A stretch of 64,000 nucleotides of DNA from Siphonodentalium dalli. Lineage: Eukaryota; Mollusca; Scaphopoda; Gadilida; Siphonodentaliidae. Below are positions 30,938 to 43,336 of the stretch, in pieces. Within the stretch, counting starts at the first letter, position 1. Each line of letters opens with the position of its first letter. Below the pieces are notes generated by a model that saw nothing but the letters and a program-made list of their open reading frames with translations, was not told the DNA's origin and searched no databases. The DNA lies in NCBI GenBank assembly GCA_032622095.1, contig CP136067.1, positions 74,116,705-74,180,704 of the forward strand. The letters are read 5' to 3'. The position numbers and the translations under genes were made by a program.

Positions 30938-32205
30938 ATGGCTTGGTATCCGTCGTCCGTGTGTTTGTGCATGGAGACGTCCATCAACAATTTCCATTAG
31001 CATGGGCTGCAGGTCGTACCTTTGGTCCGATCATTATGAAATTTGTCATGGCTGTTGACATTGACATGTAGATGGAAACGAATTATTTGGGGGTCATTCG
31101 GCCAAAAAACATGGCCGCCCACAGCCATCTTTGATTTTATTCTTTGCATGACTAAATCCTTTGGCATGGGCTACAGGTCGTACCTTTGGTCGGATCATCA
31201 TGATATTTGTCATGGATGTTAACATTGACATGTAGATGGGAGCACAAGTCATTTTGGGGTGATTTGGCCATAAAACTTGGCTGCTGGCAGCCATCTTGGA
31301 GTTTACTCTTTGTATGACTAATCGTTTGGCATGGGCTACAAGTCGTACCTTTGGTCGGATCATTATGAAATTTGTGATGGCTATTGACATGTGGATGGGA
31401 ACGAGTCGTTTTGGGGTCATCTTGGATTTAACAATTCAATCCATTAGCACGGGCTACAAGCCAGAGTGTTTGTCTGATCTTCATGAAATTTGTCGTAGAT
31501 CATCAGGGAACGAGTCATTTTGGGTCCTATGCCATAAAACATGGCCACTGGCAGCCATCTTGGATTTTACTCTTTGCATGACTAAATCCTTTGGCACAGG
31601 CTACAGGTCGTACCTTTGCTCGAATCATTATGAACTTTATCATGACTGTTGACATTGACATGAAGATGGGAACGAGTCATTTTTGGGGTCATTCGGCAAA
31701 AAACATGGCCACCAGCTGCCATCTTGGATTTCAAAATTCAATTCATCATTCCATTTATTGCTCATCAGAAATATTTACATGGCCGCTAGTGGCCATCAAA
31801 ATTCTACCCATTAGCACAGGCTTAAAGCCGGAGTGTTCGTCTGATCATCATGAAATTTGTCGTGGATGTAAATATTAACATCTAGATGGGAACAAATCAT
31901 TTTGGGTCATTCTGCCATAAAACATGGCTACCGACAGCCATCTTGGTTTTTACTCTTTGATTGACTAAATTCTTTGGCATGGGCTACAGGTCTTACCTTT
32001 CGTCAGATCATCATGAAATTTGTCATGGATGTTACATTGACATGTAGATGGGAACGAGTCATTTTGGGGTCATTCGGCAAAAAACGTGGCCAGCAACTGC
32101 CATCTTGGATTTCAAAATTCAATTCATTATTCCATTTTATTGCTCATCATAAATATTTACTTCTTCGCAAAGTTGAGCTACAGTTTCATGGGCACTTTCA
32201 TTTTT
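30938..32205 (+). mobile_element. Helentron-like element with ~160-bp tandem core (array 2)
   Basis: Begins with 'ggcttggtatccgtcgtccg' (compare ttggcatccatccgtgcagg at 59,860), then about seven monomers of the 10.3-kb type. It ends aagttgagctacagtttcat, gggcactttcattt (about 32,171-32,205), a mutated form of the family's palindromic 3' end. 'Catcttgga' landmarks fall near 31,127, 31,291, 31,557, 31,721, 31,940 and 32,102, about 162 bp apart where intact. Confidence 0.75.
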
Positions 32206-32515
32206 ATCCAAGCCACGCTAGCATGCTCTACTAATTGTGTGGTACAAGTATTTGGATTGTTCCTTTTTTTTCATATTGCCCTGGCAATATTTGCTTACAT
32301 GGAGTCAGAGAATAATGACTTTGTTCCTTTACATGGGAATCATCCTCTTTATATGTTCTACCACAATGAGATATGTTAGCTGATGACATCTGACCTTATT
32401 GAACTCTTGCAAATTGGTGTTTGTTTTCACTCTCAGTTCTCATTTTTGATGCATAAATACTGAGAGAAAGTGGCAACAAGCCATATTTCCAACTAATCCT
32501 GAAAAATTACCCATC
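32192..32515 (+). repeat. Inverted duplication, left arm
   Basis: Reverse complement of 33,180-33,489 over about 300 bp with roughly 4% differences. It contains a 62-codon frame that stays open in both arms, but differences fall freely on amino-acid-changing positions, so I do not call it a gene. Confidence 0.85.
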
Positions 32516-33128
32516 ATAATTATGGCCAAGTGAATTTCAATTTCAATATACTTCATGCCCCGAACTTCTACTGACTTGTAATTCTTATTTAATTATATTT
32601 GGCAAAACATTTGGTTGCCTGAAGCTACTGTATGTATCATAGCATGCATTAATAAACACATATGTTAAAGTATGATTTGTTCTCCAGATTTGTGTGTTTA
32701 TTATACATATCGCAGTTTAATAGTGTCAATAGCTTTCTGAAATTAATGCTATAATTGTCTGCGGATGAAACTTTATTGATACTATCTGTGACATTTGTGG
32801 CTAGAGAAATATTCCTGTGGTGAATATTTATTCTAGGAATTTGTAACATTCAAGTTAGAATGAATATCTGATAAATTAATCAGACATATTTATTGTGACG
32901 CACATAATTTCTATGTCATATTGTTATCTTCCACACAGCTAAGCTCATTTCTCTGTTTGATCGATCTAGAAAAATTCTGGTCCTATGATTTTGATGCACT
33001 AGAAATTTGTAGTTAGGTATCTGGGTATACACTTGTGCTCTTACCTCTAGGTGTATTTTTAAATAATTTAATCATATATCAAAAACTGTCAATCCACGGA
33101 ATACTATAAATCAATTGGTTGTCACACA

Positions 33129-33592
33129 CAGCAATGCCCTAAATAATCGACTCCTTAACCACAGCAGAATTATGGGTAATTTTTCAGGATTAGTTGGAAA
33201 TATGGCTTGTTGCCACTTTCTCTCAGTATTTATGCATCAAAAATGAGGACTCAGTGTGAAAACAAACACCAATTTGTAAGAGTTCAATAAGGTCAGTTGT
33301 CATCAGCTAACATATCTCATTGTGATAGAACATATAAAGAGGATGATTCCCATGTAAAGGAACAAAGTCATTATTCTCTGACTCCATGTAAGCAAATATT
33401 GTCAGGGCAATATGACAAAAAAGGAACAATCCAAATACTTGTACCACACAATTAGCAGAGCATACTAGAGTGGCTTGGATAAAAATGAAAGTGCCTATGA
33501 TGAATGGCAACAAGCCATATTTCCGCCTAAATCCTGAAAAATTACCCATAATTCTGCTGTGGTCAAGGAGTTGATTATTTAGGACATTACTG
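33129..33592. mobile_element. Tigger/pogo-like MITE with an internal insertion
   Basis: Ends are inverted repeats: CAGcAATGCCCTAAATAATC on the left and its complement ...GATTATTTAGGACATTACTG on the right, like the complete copy at 41,178-41,332. Next to the right end is TA; the left has CA where TA is expected. The centre holds about 290 bp that is an inverted copy of 32,192-32,485, absent from the 41-kb copy. Confidence 0.75.
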
Positions 33593-33599
33593 TAGAGCT

Positions 33600-34867
33600 A
33601 TTAAGGTTATTTCTTGATAAATCTAAATTTCTTTATTACTTTTTGCTGCAGAAATGACAGCAGCAACGAGTGATATGACTATGCCTATATACTCGCATTT
33701 GCATGATCACTTGCCACTAGCCAATAAAAAAACGTTCAATTGATGACACCACTTGATCAATCGATGGAAAGTTTTTCGCTCGTTTCACCAACTACTTTAT
33801 ATGGTGGTTCTTCTGCAAACTGACGGATTAAATTATAAGAAATAACTCTGCTCTATGCACCTTATAGAATTTGTCTTCAAACTTTTTGGTTATAACTGCA
33901 TAACGGTAATCAAAATAAGGGTTATTTTTTAAATAACTATACAAAGTGGTCCAATGTGTTCTACACTTGTAGATTTGTCATCGGGTTAAGAAAGTTCCAC
34001 GGTGGGTGGGATCATTTTGCCTTTTGCCATAGTTAATATCAAAGGCTGAGAAATAAGTCTTCAAATGTTTACAGAACTCAAGAAATCCCAACAACCACGA
34101 AAGTCATCCGGCAACAATTTCCAGTGACACAGATATTACACACGATCTCCAGAGTGGCTTCTACACTCTTGCAAGTAATTCATACAGTTTTAAAATGATG
34201 TTCTATACGTGGGCTTGAAGTAATTCATACAGTTTTAAAATGATGTTCTATACGTGGGCTTGTCCTATCGCTAACAAGTTTCTGCAACTATATTGCTATT
34301 TTGGGGCAATTGTACACCAATACTTTCAATTTGACTCGACACTTGTCACGTGATAAATTCCAGCTTAGAATTTAGATACATCATGGCTGGGTTTCCGATG
34401 ATACACCTTGTTTCAACTATGCAGAAAAATATTAAATTATCCATTCCCTTGAAACAGGTTCATTAGTTAATGAACACTCAATAAGACCCCTATTGAATAT
34501 TCTTATAGAATATAGGTAATGCCCTGTTTTGAAAATCCATCAGTCTAAATTGTGCTTTAATGTTAATAAATGAATAAACTTCCAACCATTGTTTAGACAA
34601 GGGATGGGTTATATTTGTAGCAGTATATTTTGGCCTCTTTTGTAAATATTATATTAATATAAATTGAACTCCTTGCTCAATTTAAAAAAAAAAAAATTTA
34701 AACTAACACCATTATAACTTCCGCTTTGTAGGAAGGCTGTAGAACATTTTCGTCTATGAAATGAGGTTTTTAGCACTCTTGTAAATAACATCCAGGAAGA
34801 ATTATCAGCAGTGCCATGCTGAGCAACTCTTCCTTAAATTTGTTGCTTCCTTTGGGGAACATATGGT
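33600..34867. other. Non-coding; contains a dispersed repeat shared with 50.75-51.13 kb
   Basis: 33,600-33,920 is similar in reverse complement to 50,800-51,130 (shared words: tttctgcagaaatgacagca-like, aaatttgtcttcaaactttt, taagaaataactc). A 45-bp tandem duplication lies at 34,173-34,262. No exon is supported. Confidence 0.55.
34173..34262. repeat. Tandem duplication, 2 x 45 bp
   Basis: aagtaattcatacagtttta through tatacgtgggcttg is repeated twice with no visible difference. Confidence 0.95.
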
Positions 34868-35105
34868 ACAAGTTACAAGTACACCAAACACATGTAAACA
34901 CAACAAACGTTGCTTGAGGATTTCACCCAGCTCTGATAGACACATTTTTTCCGCAATGTTATGAAAGTCTAATGACTATCAATTAAAGCTTTTTGTGTAT
35001 GTGATATACTGATTTATCCTAAAAGCAAATCATTTACTATGCACTTTTTAAAAGTATGTATAAACAACCAAAATAAAAAAAATGTAAAGAGGGAAATCTG
35101 ATCTC
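34868..35105 (+). mobile_element. 240-bp element D, copy 1
   Basis: About 97% like 37,703-37,942. Starts acaagttacaagtacacc and ends ggaaatctgatctc. The flanking 8-mers catatggt and aacatggt agree at six of eight positions, consistent with an aged target duplication. Confidence 0.8.
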
Positions 35106-35149
35106 AACATGGTATCCATTGACATGGTTCTAATATCCCTTTCATAACT

Positions 35150-35387
35150 GGAGCTGCGCTGGTGCAGTAAAACAGATCCTGTGCCAGCGCATTCTCTTAT
35201 GCGAGTCTCCATATTTTACCCATAAATTCTAATAATTTGTTTTATTATATACATTTGTCTATAATATTTCATAACATATACTCTATGATTCAACACCAAA
35301 ACTCTAAATTATGAATCCGATCATAGTAATTTATAACTCCAATGGATGGGTTAAATATCTGCCAATCGTGATCGGCCTCAGTTTTTG
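35150..35387 (+). repeat. Dispersed repeat C, copy 2
   Basis: Collinear with 3,262-3,483. The hairpin at its start is better preserved here (tgcgctggtgcag paired with ctgtgccagcgca, 11-nt loop). Ends gatcgtgatcggcctc. Confidence 0.75.
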
Positions 35388-35389
35388 CA

Positions 35390-36980
35390 TTGTCCAGATG
35401 ATAATTTCAGCAATATTCAAAGGTTCACATTTGAGAAGCTATTAAAATGCCTAATACATGTAGGGCTGATATATAAGTTGTACACATATATAATCATGCT
35501 AGCTGAAACAGGCTCCCTTTGGGAGCATTTATTCAGCGTCGTAGGGGCCTGTGGCTCCTTTGTGCGCTTTGCACACATGACAGACACTTCCTACACTTTT
35601 ATATATACAAATAATTGTATTGATCATATTATTATGCTACTTCAATATATATCCTCGGGGAAAGTAGGTTAACTTTTTTGGTTCTGATATAAGCCTGTAG
35701 TCGGCTTATGGCCGTTATTATGTTAGGGATGGCGCAGGCCACAGTGAAATCACATCTATAAAGAGCATACATCTGGTGCTGAAATAGGCCCATAGTGAGC
35801 TTATTTGTTTTTTTGTTATTTATTTAATTAAAAATGTTTAAATCAAAATTTTGAAAAACTAATGCCGTTATATAAACCTCCGCCTGGGTACCCAGAGTCA
35901 CCACACAAAATTTGGTTGAAATCGGATCAGCTGTCTGGGAGAAAAATCTGGACAGACAGACAGACGGACAGACAGATCATACTCTTTATATATAGATAAA
36001 AACTTGTAATACTTTGTATGCGAAGATCTGATCATATTGACTGGATATCTGCCCCTGGATAGGATAAGTTATCGTTATTAAATTCATGATTTGTGAACAC
36101 TGATATCTGAGGCAGCACTGCCATGCCAAATGGAATAACTGTTCTTATCAGTGCATGCTCTGATGCCAAACCTATAAATCTCCTGTAGAGTAGCTGCCCT
36201 TGAACTGATCACTGCCATCAACTTCTTTCAGTCTCATCATTCTATTCTCACGCAATTCATAAAAATGGATTCTTGCCAAGCTGAGCCGCAGGTATCTCCG
36301 TGAAGAGTCTTTGATATTTTACATTTGACTGCACAAAATGCATGCTCATGCAGCTTGATTTGTTATTTAGTAAAGGATCAAAACTTATCATACGCGCTAG
36401 GGAATAGCCATCCTCTCCTCAATGTCTCCTCAATTATAAAGCTCAAGGTCTTTGTAAAAAGTTTCTAGTAGAAACAAAACTTATTGGAATACCTATTTAT
36501 TATTATTATTCCATACATGTACTATTTACAACACATATTTTCAACCAAAACCTGATATCTGAATCTCTTGTGACAATCACGAGATATTCATTGAAGATAT
36601 ATTTTTAGCTACCGTCTGGCATGTACTGCACGATCAATCATCTGTTAATCCATCAATATATTTCTGCCGGAAATTTATGAATTAAAATGCGAATGTTTAT
36701 CATGTACCATGAAAATTAACTTTGAAAATAGTCCTGTTGACAATTTCAGAAATAGTTGATTCCGCTTTCAGGATTAGATTGATCTGATATTACTGTAAAA
36801 ATATATTGGTGGCCAGAGCTGTCTTTTGTTCATTATAAGATGATAAATTTTTATGAAATAACATGTAAATGGGTGTAACACTGTGTAATTTTCAAATTAC
36901 GGCAGTGTTTTTATAGCCCAATACAACCATGCACCCATTACTATAATTTCCGCTTTCCATTGACTAATGAATGAAATTAT
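35390..36980. other. No gene seen
   Basis: Holds the 'aaaactaatgccgttat ... gagtcaccacacaaaatttg ... gacagacagacggacagaca' dispersed repeat (35,840-36,000). A T-rich open frame at 35,385-35,672 lacks support. Confidence 0.5.
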
Positions 36981-37024
36981 CCCCTTTCCAAGTTAAGCTA
37001 CAGTGTCAATGACACTTTCATTTA
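36960..37024 (+). mobile_element. Helentron-like 3' end fragment
   Basis: ttatcccctttccaagttaa, gctacagtgtcaatgacact and ttcattt match the family 3' terminus including the palindrome. The body is missing. Confidence 0.6.
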
Positions 37025-37702
37025 CTACAGAGGCTATAAGGGCTTGTCTACACAATCTCAAATAGGATATATAAAGCAAGCTACCATTCGTATATGCTAT
37101 AACCGAACAAAGCCATCTGCAAATGACATGCCTGGAATAAATGTCCGGTATTATAAAGTTTGCCCACTCTGTGAACCCATATGTAGCTCGCGAATACAGC
37201 TACATGATGGATCTTTGGATAATATGAAACACCCACCTGATCTTGTTTTTTTATTCAAGTTTTCTGCCACCATAGTTAAACAAATTTCGATAGAGCACCA
37301 TCATAGCAACAGAAAAATTTAAACAAAATCAGCAAAGCACCATTTCTCGAGGAGTAGTTCCCCAAGAGTATTAGATAAAGTATATTGTGTTGGTGCCTTC
37401 ATGGCAAGTTCATGCAGCTATGTGTATGCATGGTATATAAATGTCCCTATATCAAAGCATCAACATATTTTTATTAATACATAATTATATGCTTTCAGCA
37501 CTTTCTGATTGATTCCAGTCCTCAATCGCTATATATACATGTAGGTCTATTTCATGCTAAAATTTAGCAGACTTTAGATTACATCTGGGTTTATATGCCA
37601 TGTCAGAAGAACTGAACTAGCTGTGCTACTTTGTCGAAGCAGTTGTTACAAGCCATTGGCATTTTGTTGTAAGCATATATAAATATATACAAGTAAACCG
37701 TT

Positions 37703-37942
37703 ACAAGTTACAAGTACACCAAACACATGTAAAGACAACAAACGTTGCTTGAGGATTTCACCCAGCTCTGATAGACACATTTTTCCCGCAATGTTATGAA
37801 AGTCTAATGACTATCAATTAAAGCTTTTTGTGTATATGTGATATACTGATTTATCCTAAAAGCAAATCATTTACTATGCACTTTTTAAAAGCATGTATAA
37901 ACAACCAAAATAAAAAAAATGTAAAAAGGGAAATCTGATCTC
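37703..37942 (+). mobile_element. 240-bp element D, copy 2, with perfect 8-bp target duplication
   Basis: Flanked by aaaccgtt on both sides (37,695-37,702 and 37,943-37,950). Sequence as in copy 1 with only a few differences. No terminal inverted repeats, no poly-A and no Pol III box pair are visible, so it is neither a typical hAT MITE nor a clear SINE. An 8-bp duplication is typical of hAT-type transposases, so a hAT-mobilised fragment is one possibility. Confidence 0.85.
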
Positions 37943-37959
37943 AAACCGTTCAATTTCAT

Positions 37960-40900
37960 GATAGTTTGAGTTTTCACATATTAAAGTGAATTTTTTTATT
38001 TTTCAGTATAAACCATCATGCATGCAACCCAATCACTCTGGAATGAACTCAAACTAAACATCTTTATGATGTATGCAGACAATTTGGTTTTGCTTTAGAC
38101 CCTCATTGGGGTGGAGGAGACCAATGTTGCCATGTCCTTGGTCACAGTGTCCCCCAATGGTTTAATCTATCTACCATACATAACTAACATATCAACATGA
38201 GCTCATAGTTCACATAAACCCATAATGATAACATCAGTCATCCATGCATGTGCACATACATCTTTATCAGCCAACAACTTCCTATTGGGCCGAGGTACTA
38301 AAGGACTTCCGATTGGGCCATAATGAACTTACACAGCTTATGCAACAGTTGCACTCTGTAGTGCAGTGGCTCTGGTGTACACCAGCCATCAATATTACTC
38401 TCCTCTGACTCTGCTGAAGCACATATGATAATACAGCAGTTGCCTCCCTCTACTAATTATTGATTTCTCTGGGATGCTGGCCTTGTCAGTTAAACACAGG
38501 AAGTAGTGTGGTAATGCATGATAAATACATTCCTGTTAGATGGATTTGTACTACGGAAATGTGTAATATTCTACATGTGGAAGGATTTAATACCACAGTG
38601 AAATTCCAGAATATCCTCTGTTTATAGTGTTTGTATGTACACAAGACATGTGGTTACAACAGTATGTTGACAGTTGTTAGTATGCATTGTCTTCACACAC
38701 AGTTGATTATTGACTGGCCAACACCTATCTTCCACATTAACCTAAAAAAAACCTGTGGATTTAGCATGTAATAACAGTTACACAGTTTTGTTATTATTTG
38801 AGAATTCTGACATATTGCTCATTGTCGAGTGTATATGAGTATAAGAGGAAATTCACATTTATTGATTACTTTTAGATTAATATCAGAACTCTGTGGTGTT
38901 TACAAATATTGACAAATATATATTGACATCAATGCATCACCACTATCATCATCATGTCCTGCTTTACAATGTGAACGCATTTAGCTTCAATGGGATAAGT
39001 TGAATGTTGATTTAATAGGTCCTATCAAATGTGTGTGACTTTTCTCATCTAATTTATTAACTTCCCACCTTTGGACAAGGAATTTATTAGCTGATTCCTG
39101 CTGATCTGATTGTTCTCCACTCCTACACTGATAAGGCTCAGGGAATGTTCTGATCACAGCCAGTACTCTGTATACACAACATAATTATATACTTTTTATG
39201 TATCATTTGGAGGCTATGTTTTTCAGGATATAATATTGATGTGTTTTATCTGGAAATTTCAAGGATTTATAAAAAAACAATTGGCTCAGTATATTACATT
39301 GTATTACAAACATATATACATGTAGATAAATCAAATCTTCTCAGGTAAGTTGACTTATATATAGTTTATAAAAGGCCAAACATAACTATGCCCACGTTTC
39401 CTGGTGTTTCTGGTCATGCTGAGGCTCATAAAAAGATCTGAACATGTTAGATTTCCGATTATTAGACTGTGTGATTTCAGCGTTATATAGATTAGGTTTA
39501 TATATAAGACAAGTGTCTATATTGCCATTTATTAATTTCATGTATGAATACAGTATGATGTATTTCAACTGAGGAAAACATGAGTAATCTATGTAAACCA
39601 ATGGCCACATTTATATATCAAACATGAGTAATCTATGTAAACCAATGGCCACATTTATATATCAAACGTGCTGTTCATTATTGTCCCTCGTAAAATTTCA
39701 TAGGAATATTATAATTGGCATGTCTGCCCATCCGTCTATGCATCCATCAGTTTGGTTTATCCAGATGATAACTTAATAAATATTCAACAGAATTTCTTGA
39801 TATTTGGTACATGTTAATATTTGAGAAGATGCAGGCTAATTTCAAATTAGGTCACAGTCCGTTGATTTTTTATGCAGTTTATATGCACTGTTATATTTGA
39901 TACTTGGTTCACATTTGAGAAGATGCAGGCCAATTTGAATTTGGTCACTGTCCAATGATTTTTGACAGAGTTATGCTCCTTTTCCGACTTAGAAATTGCT
40001 GTTTTCGGGTGTCCGGATGGTACAGAGAGCAATATTCAACAGAATTTTTTTATATTTGATAGTTGGTTCACATTTGAGAAGATGCAGTCCAAGTTCAAAA
40101 TTGCTCACCGTTGGCGTTCAGAGTTTATATGCCCATTTTTCAGCTTGGAAATAATTAATTTTTGGATTGTCCGGATGATAACTTGAACAATGTTTAACAA
40201 AATTAAATTTTGGGAAATGGTTTACAGATCAGAAAACACAGGTCAAGTTCCAAATTAGTCATAGTCCAATGAATTATGATGGACTTATGTGCCATTTCCT
40301 TATTTAGATTCATGAGCTTTATACGTCGGTTATAAAACCCCAAATTTGGTGCACCTACTACAACTTACAACTCACAATACGATTCATAGCAATATTCCTT
40401 ATTTGGTATGTATATATAGGTTAGGATCAAATAATAACTATCGGAAAATACTCATATTATGTACACGTTTTCTGTCTGATCATTTCCCAATCATGAAGTA
40501 ACGTGGATCATCTTGATTTTGAACTGACATGGTTCGATTAAAATAAAATTTGGTGTGATTTGAATGCGATTGTGCCAATAATTTTGTTCTACACATACCA
40601 CAGCGCAACAGAACATTTTCATTGGAGAACAGTAGTTCCAAGTGTTTTTCAATAACCAAGGGTACAAATGTGAAAAATACATGCAATGTATGCGATATTT
40701 ATGATTGGCATGAGAACAACATCTGTGTATTATATAATATTCTTTCTGTTTATTGCGGTTTTAGTGGATGTGACTATTTTAACACCTATATCCACAGGGA
40801 AGGCCGTCCATATCTATAAAAAAGCCATGTCCCCAAAAGACATCTTGTAAGTGTGGGATGTGGGGTCTGCAACTTTTTATTAGACAGCAGTGAATCCGTT

Positions 40901-41170
40901 GAAAAGTCCTGGTTGAGTGGATTACCAGAATGACCAACATATGTATTTATTTAGCCTGATGTTTATACCAGAAGTCCCGGGGCTACCGGAATATGATTAC
41001 TAGGTGTAGCGATTGAATCATTCAGCCTCTAATTATGATTTATAATATCAGTCAATTTCAACATGCAATGTTACCTGAGGTTAGATTTCTAATTTAGGTT
41101 TCAACCCTGTTGGTGGTGTTTACTGGTAACAAATATTTGTATGCAACAATCATATTATAAATTTAAATCT
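37960..41170. other. No gene seen; a few repeats
   Basis: A 43-bp tandem duplication at 39,577-39,664 and a ~150-bp-module repeat at about 39,720-40,320 ('atccagatgataactt', 'atttgagaagatgcagg', 'cacagtccgttgattttt'). No splice-bounded exon is convincing. Confidence 0.5.
39577..39664. repeat. Tandem duplication, 2 x 43 bp
   Basis: acatgagtaatctatgtaaa through ccacatttatatatca is repeated with no visible change. Confidence 0.9.
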
Positions 41171-41177
41171 ATATATA

Positions 41178-41332
41178 CAGTAATGCCCTAAATAATCGAC
41201 TCCTTAACCACAGCAGAATTATGAGAGCTTTCCGATGAATGGCAACAAGCCATATTTCAGACTAAAATCCTGAAAATTACCCATATATAAATTCTGCTGT
41301 GTTTTAGGAGTCGATTATTTAGGGCATTACTG
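41178..41332. mobile_element. Tigger/pogo-like MITE, complete (155 bp)
   Basis: Terminal inverted repeats of about 28-45 bp (CAGTAATGCCCTAAATAATC at the left, its complement at the right) flanked by TA on both sides (41,176-41,177; 41,333-41,334). CAGT starts and TA duplications are hallmarks of the Tc1/mariner-pogo superfamily. There is no coding capacity. The same termini bound 33,129-33,592. Confidence 0.85.
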
Positions 41333-41340
41333 TATCTACT

Positions 41341-42041
41341 ATATATTTTGAGACTTCCGTATATGTGTATATTTGTCCTCTATAGACTCGAAAACGGCTG
41401 GACCGATCGAGACCAAACTTCCCATCTAAGGGTAAAAACCCACAGGAATGGTCGTCGCGGCGTTTTGGAGAAGATCTGAGCACCCGTTCTCCACCCTCAG
41501 TCACAAAAAACGGCACAGTGGGGTTAATCGCGTTGATAGTTAAAGAGCGTTCGTATCCGCAGTGTCGTTGATAAAGAGCGTATGCGTGTAATGTGATTCT
41601 TACGTCTGGGTCTGGGCGTGTGCGTGTAAGACTGTATCCAGACATGAGCGTGTTGTGTGACGTACTTTAATAGGGCTTCCTAGGAACGGGGGAGATTTTC
41701 ATCGGGTCAGTTTTTCCGCCCGAGGTGATCTTCACCTTGAAACTGGTACCCACAAATGATATAAATGTGTGTGTCCTTTACAGACTCGAACCGATTGAGC
41801 TCAAACTTGCTACCTACGGGAAGTGTCATGGACGGGTTAAATTGTGACCCCGACCTGACCTTGACCTTAAAAATTATCAATTCAAGGTCAAATCGGGTAA
41901 AATTGAAAAACAAAAAATTAAATTAAAAAGGCACAATTAACTCATTGAAAAACAAAAAAAATTAAATTAAAAAATTAATTAAAAAAATAAAAAATTGTCA
42001 TGTTTCTGACGATTGCGGCAGTGGCGGGTTAACCTGCTAGT
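41341..42041 (-). mobile_element. Family A element, isolated full-length copy
   Basis: On the minus strand it starts actagcaggttaacccgcca at 42,041 and ends with the 'gaagtctcaaaatatata' tail at 41,341, about 700 bp. It is not in an array, so it defines the unit length. It begins nine bases after the Tigger-like MITE ends. The GC palindrome is slightly damaged (ccgccActgccg). Confidence 0.75.
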
Positions 42042-42059
42042 ATATATATAAAAGAGTAG

Positions 42060-42860
42060 GATCTGTATGTCTGTCTGTCTGAATTTACCTCCCAGACTGG
42101 ATAGATTTCAACCAAATTTGGTGTGGTGACTCAGGGTAACCTGGCAGATGTTATAACGGTGTTAGTTTTTCAAAATTTTGATTTAATTTAAAGGAATATG
42201 ATCCTGAAAAAATATTACTATTTTCTTCCCATATACTGATAATATATATATTGTATTCAGGCGCTGAAAGAGGAGCGGCAGCAAAATTCTTTGTCGCCTA
42301 TTTCCACCAAACTTTATATACATAATAATCTCCATGATATAAGGAATCTACTGGTGTGGTTTAAAGATGTCAAAAGTTTGAGTCAGGGGTGCACGGAAGG
42401 GGAGGGGGGCACCAAAATTTATAAAAATATTTTTAGCTCCAATTTCTATCAATTTGATACACATTCTTGTTCATGATACAAGGAATCTAATCATGACTTT
42501 TGGAACCACCCCATCGAAACCCGATTTTAAACTTCTGTTTAGAATGACTTACATGTATCGTCTAGGGTCTCTATGGCACCCCTGCACCCCCAAGGATTTA
42601 CCTTCACTTGACTCATTTTCTTCCTTATTATGTCCCTCAACTGTTAAGCATTGTTAACACAAAAAAGTCGCTGTATAGACACCAGACAAGATAGAAAATT
42701 CGGACAGAACTTTGTAACTGAAATGAGAGGGGGGCATATTATAAAGTATATATGAATAAATTATTCGTAAGGCACTCGGACCGGTTTCATTGCTAAATGC
42801 AACTCGTCAGCGAGATTCTGTTTGGAAGTGTGATGAGCAAACAAATAATATCCTTTATAT
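42060..42860. other. Dispersed repeat and module repeats, no gene
   Basis: 42,060-42,185 is a reverse copy of the 'gagtcaccaca...aatttggt' repeat with its gtctgtctgtctg tail. 42,290-42,500 has two ~140-bp modules with atgatataaggaatcta / atgatacaaggaatcta landmarks, similar to 6,185-6,260. Confidence 0.55.
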
Positions 42861-42874
42861 AGTGTTGCTATAGT

Positions 42875-43060
42875 AGCCGGTAGCTGGTTTCGTAGCCGGT
42901 AACCGGTAGCCGGTTTTCGTAACTGGTAGCCAGTTTTGTAGCCGGTAGCTGGGTTTGTTCAGTTCTTGACCGGAAGCTAGGTGCCGGTTTCGTAGCCGGT
43001 AGCCGTTTTGAGACGGTTTTGTGTCCTTTAACCAGTTTTATAACCGGTATTTATAGCCGT
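42875..43060. repeat. gtagccggt minisatellite
   Basis: The words gtagccggtagctgg, gtagccggtaaccggtagcc and similar recur about ten times in ~180 bp, with decay toward the right. Confidence 0.85.
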
Positions 43061-43336
43061 TTTTTCGTAAAAAGAAAAGGTTACTTATTTGTTCTTGTGG
43101 TAGCTGGTAAATTTGTCGGTTTATATCATATTTGCTGGATTTTTAGCTTGTTTAGATTTAGTTATGTGATCTTGTTTGATATTTTGTTTGCTCTGCGTGT
43201 TTTTTACACAAATTAGCCTGTTAAATATATTCAATATATTGGCTTTTTTTGTCATTTCTGTCCATTGCTATGATACGTAATTGTATGTCATAACAAATCC
43301 TGAAATACCTATGTGAGTGTAGTGTAAAGACATACC

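Noticed and set aside
32186-32379. Conserved 62-codon frame present in both arms of the inverted duplication
   Set aside because: Most coding differences between arms change amino acids and no domain is recognisable; the conservation reflects recent duplication.
38050-38105. Frame reading MMYADNLVLL, like the YADD motif of LINE reverse transcriptase
   Set aside because: Only about 14 codons match, stops lie close by and no other RT motif is present.
41319-41645. 108-codon minus-strand frame
   Set aside because: It spans the Tigger-like MITE end and a family A element; the same words recur non-coding in other units.
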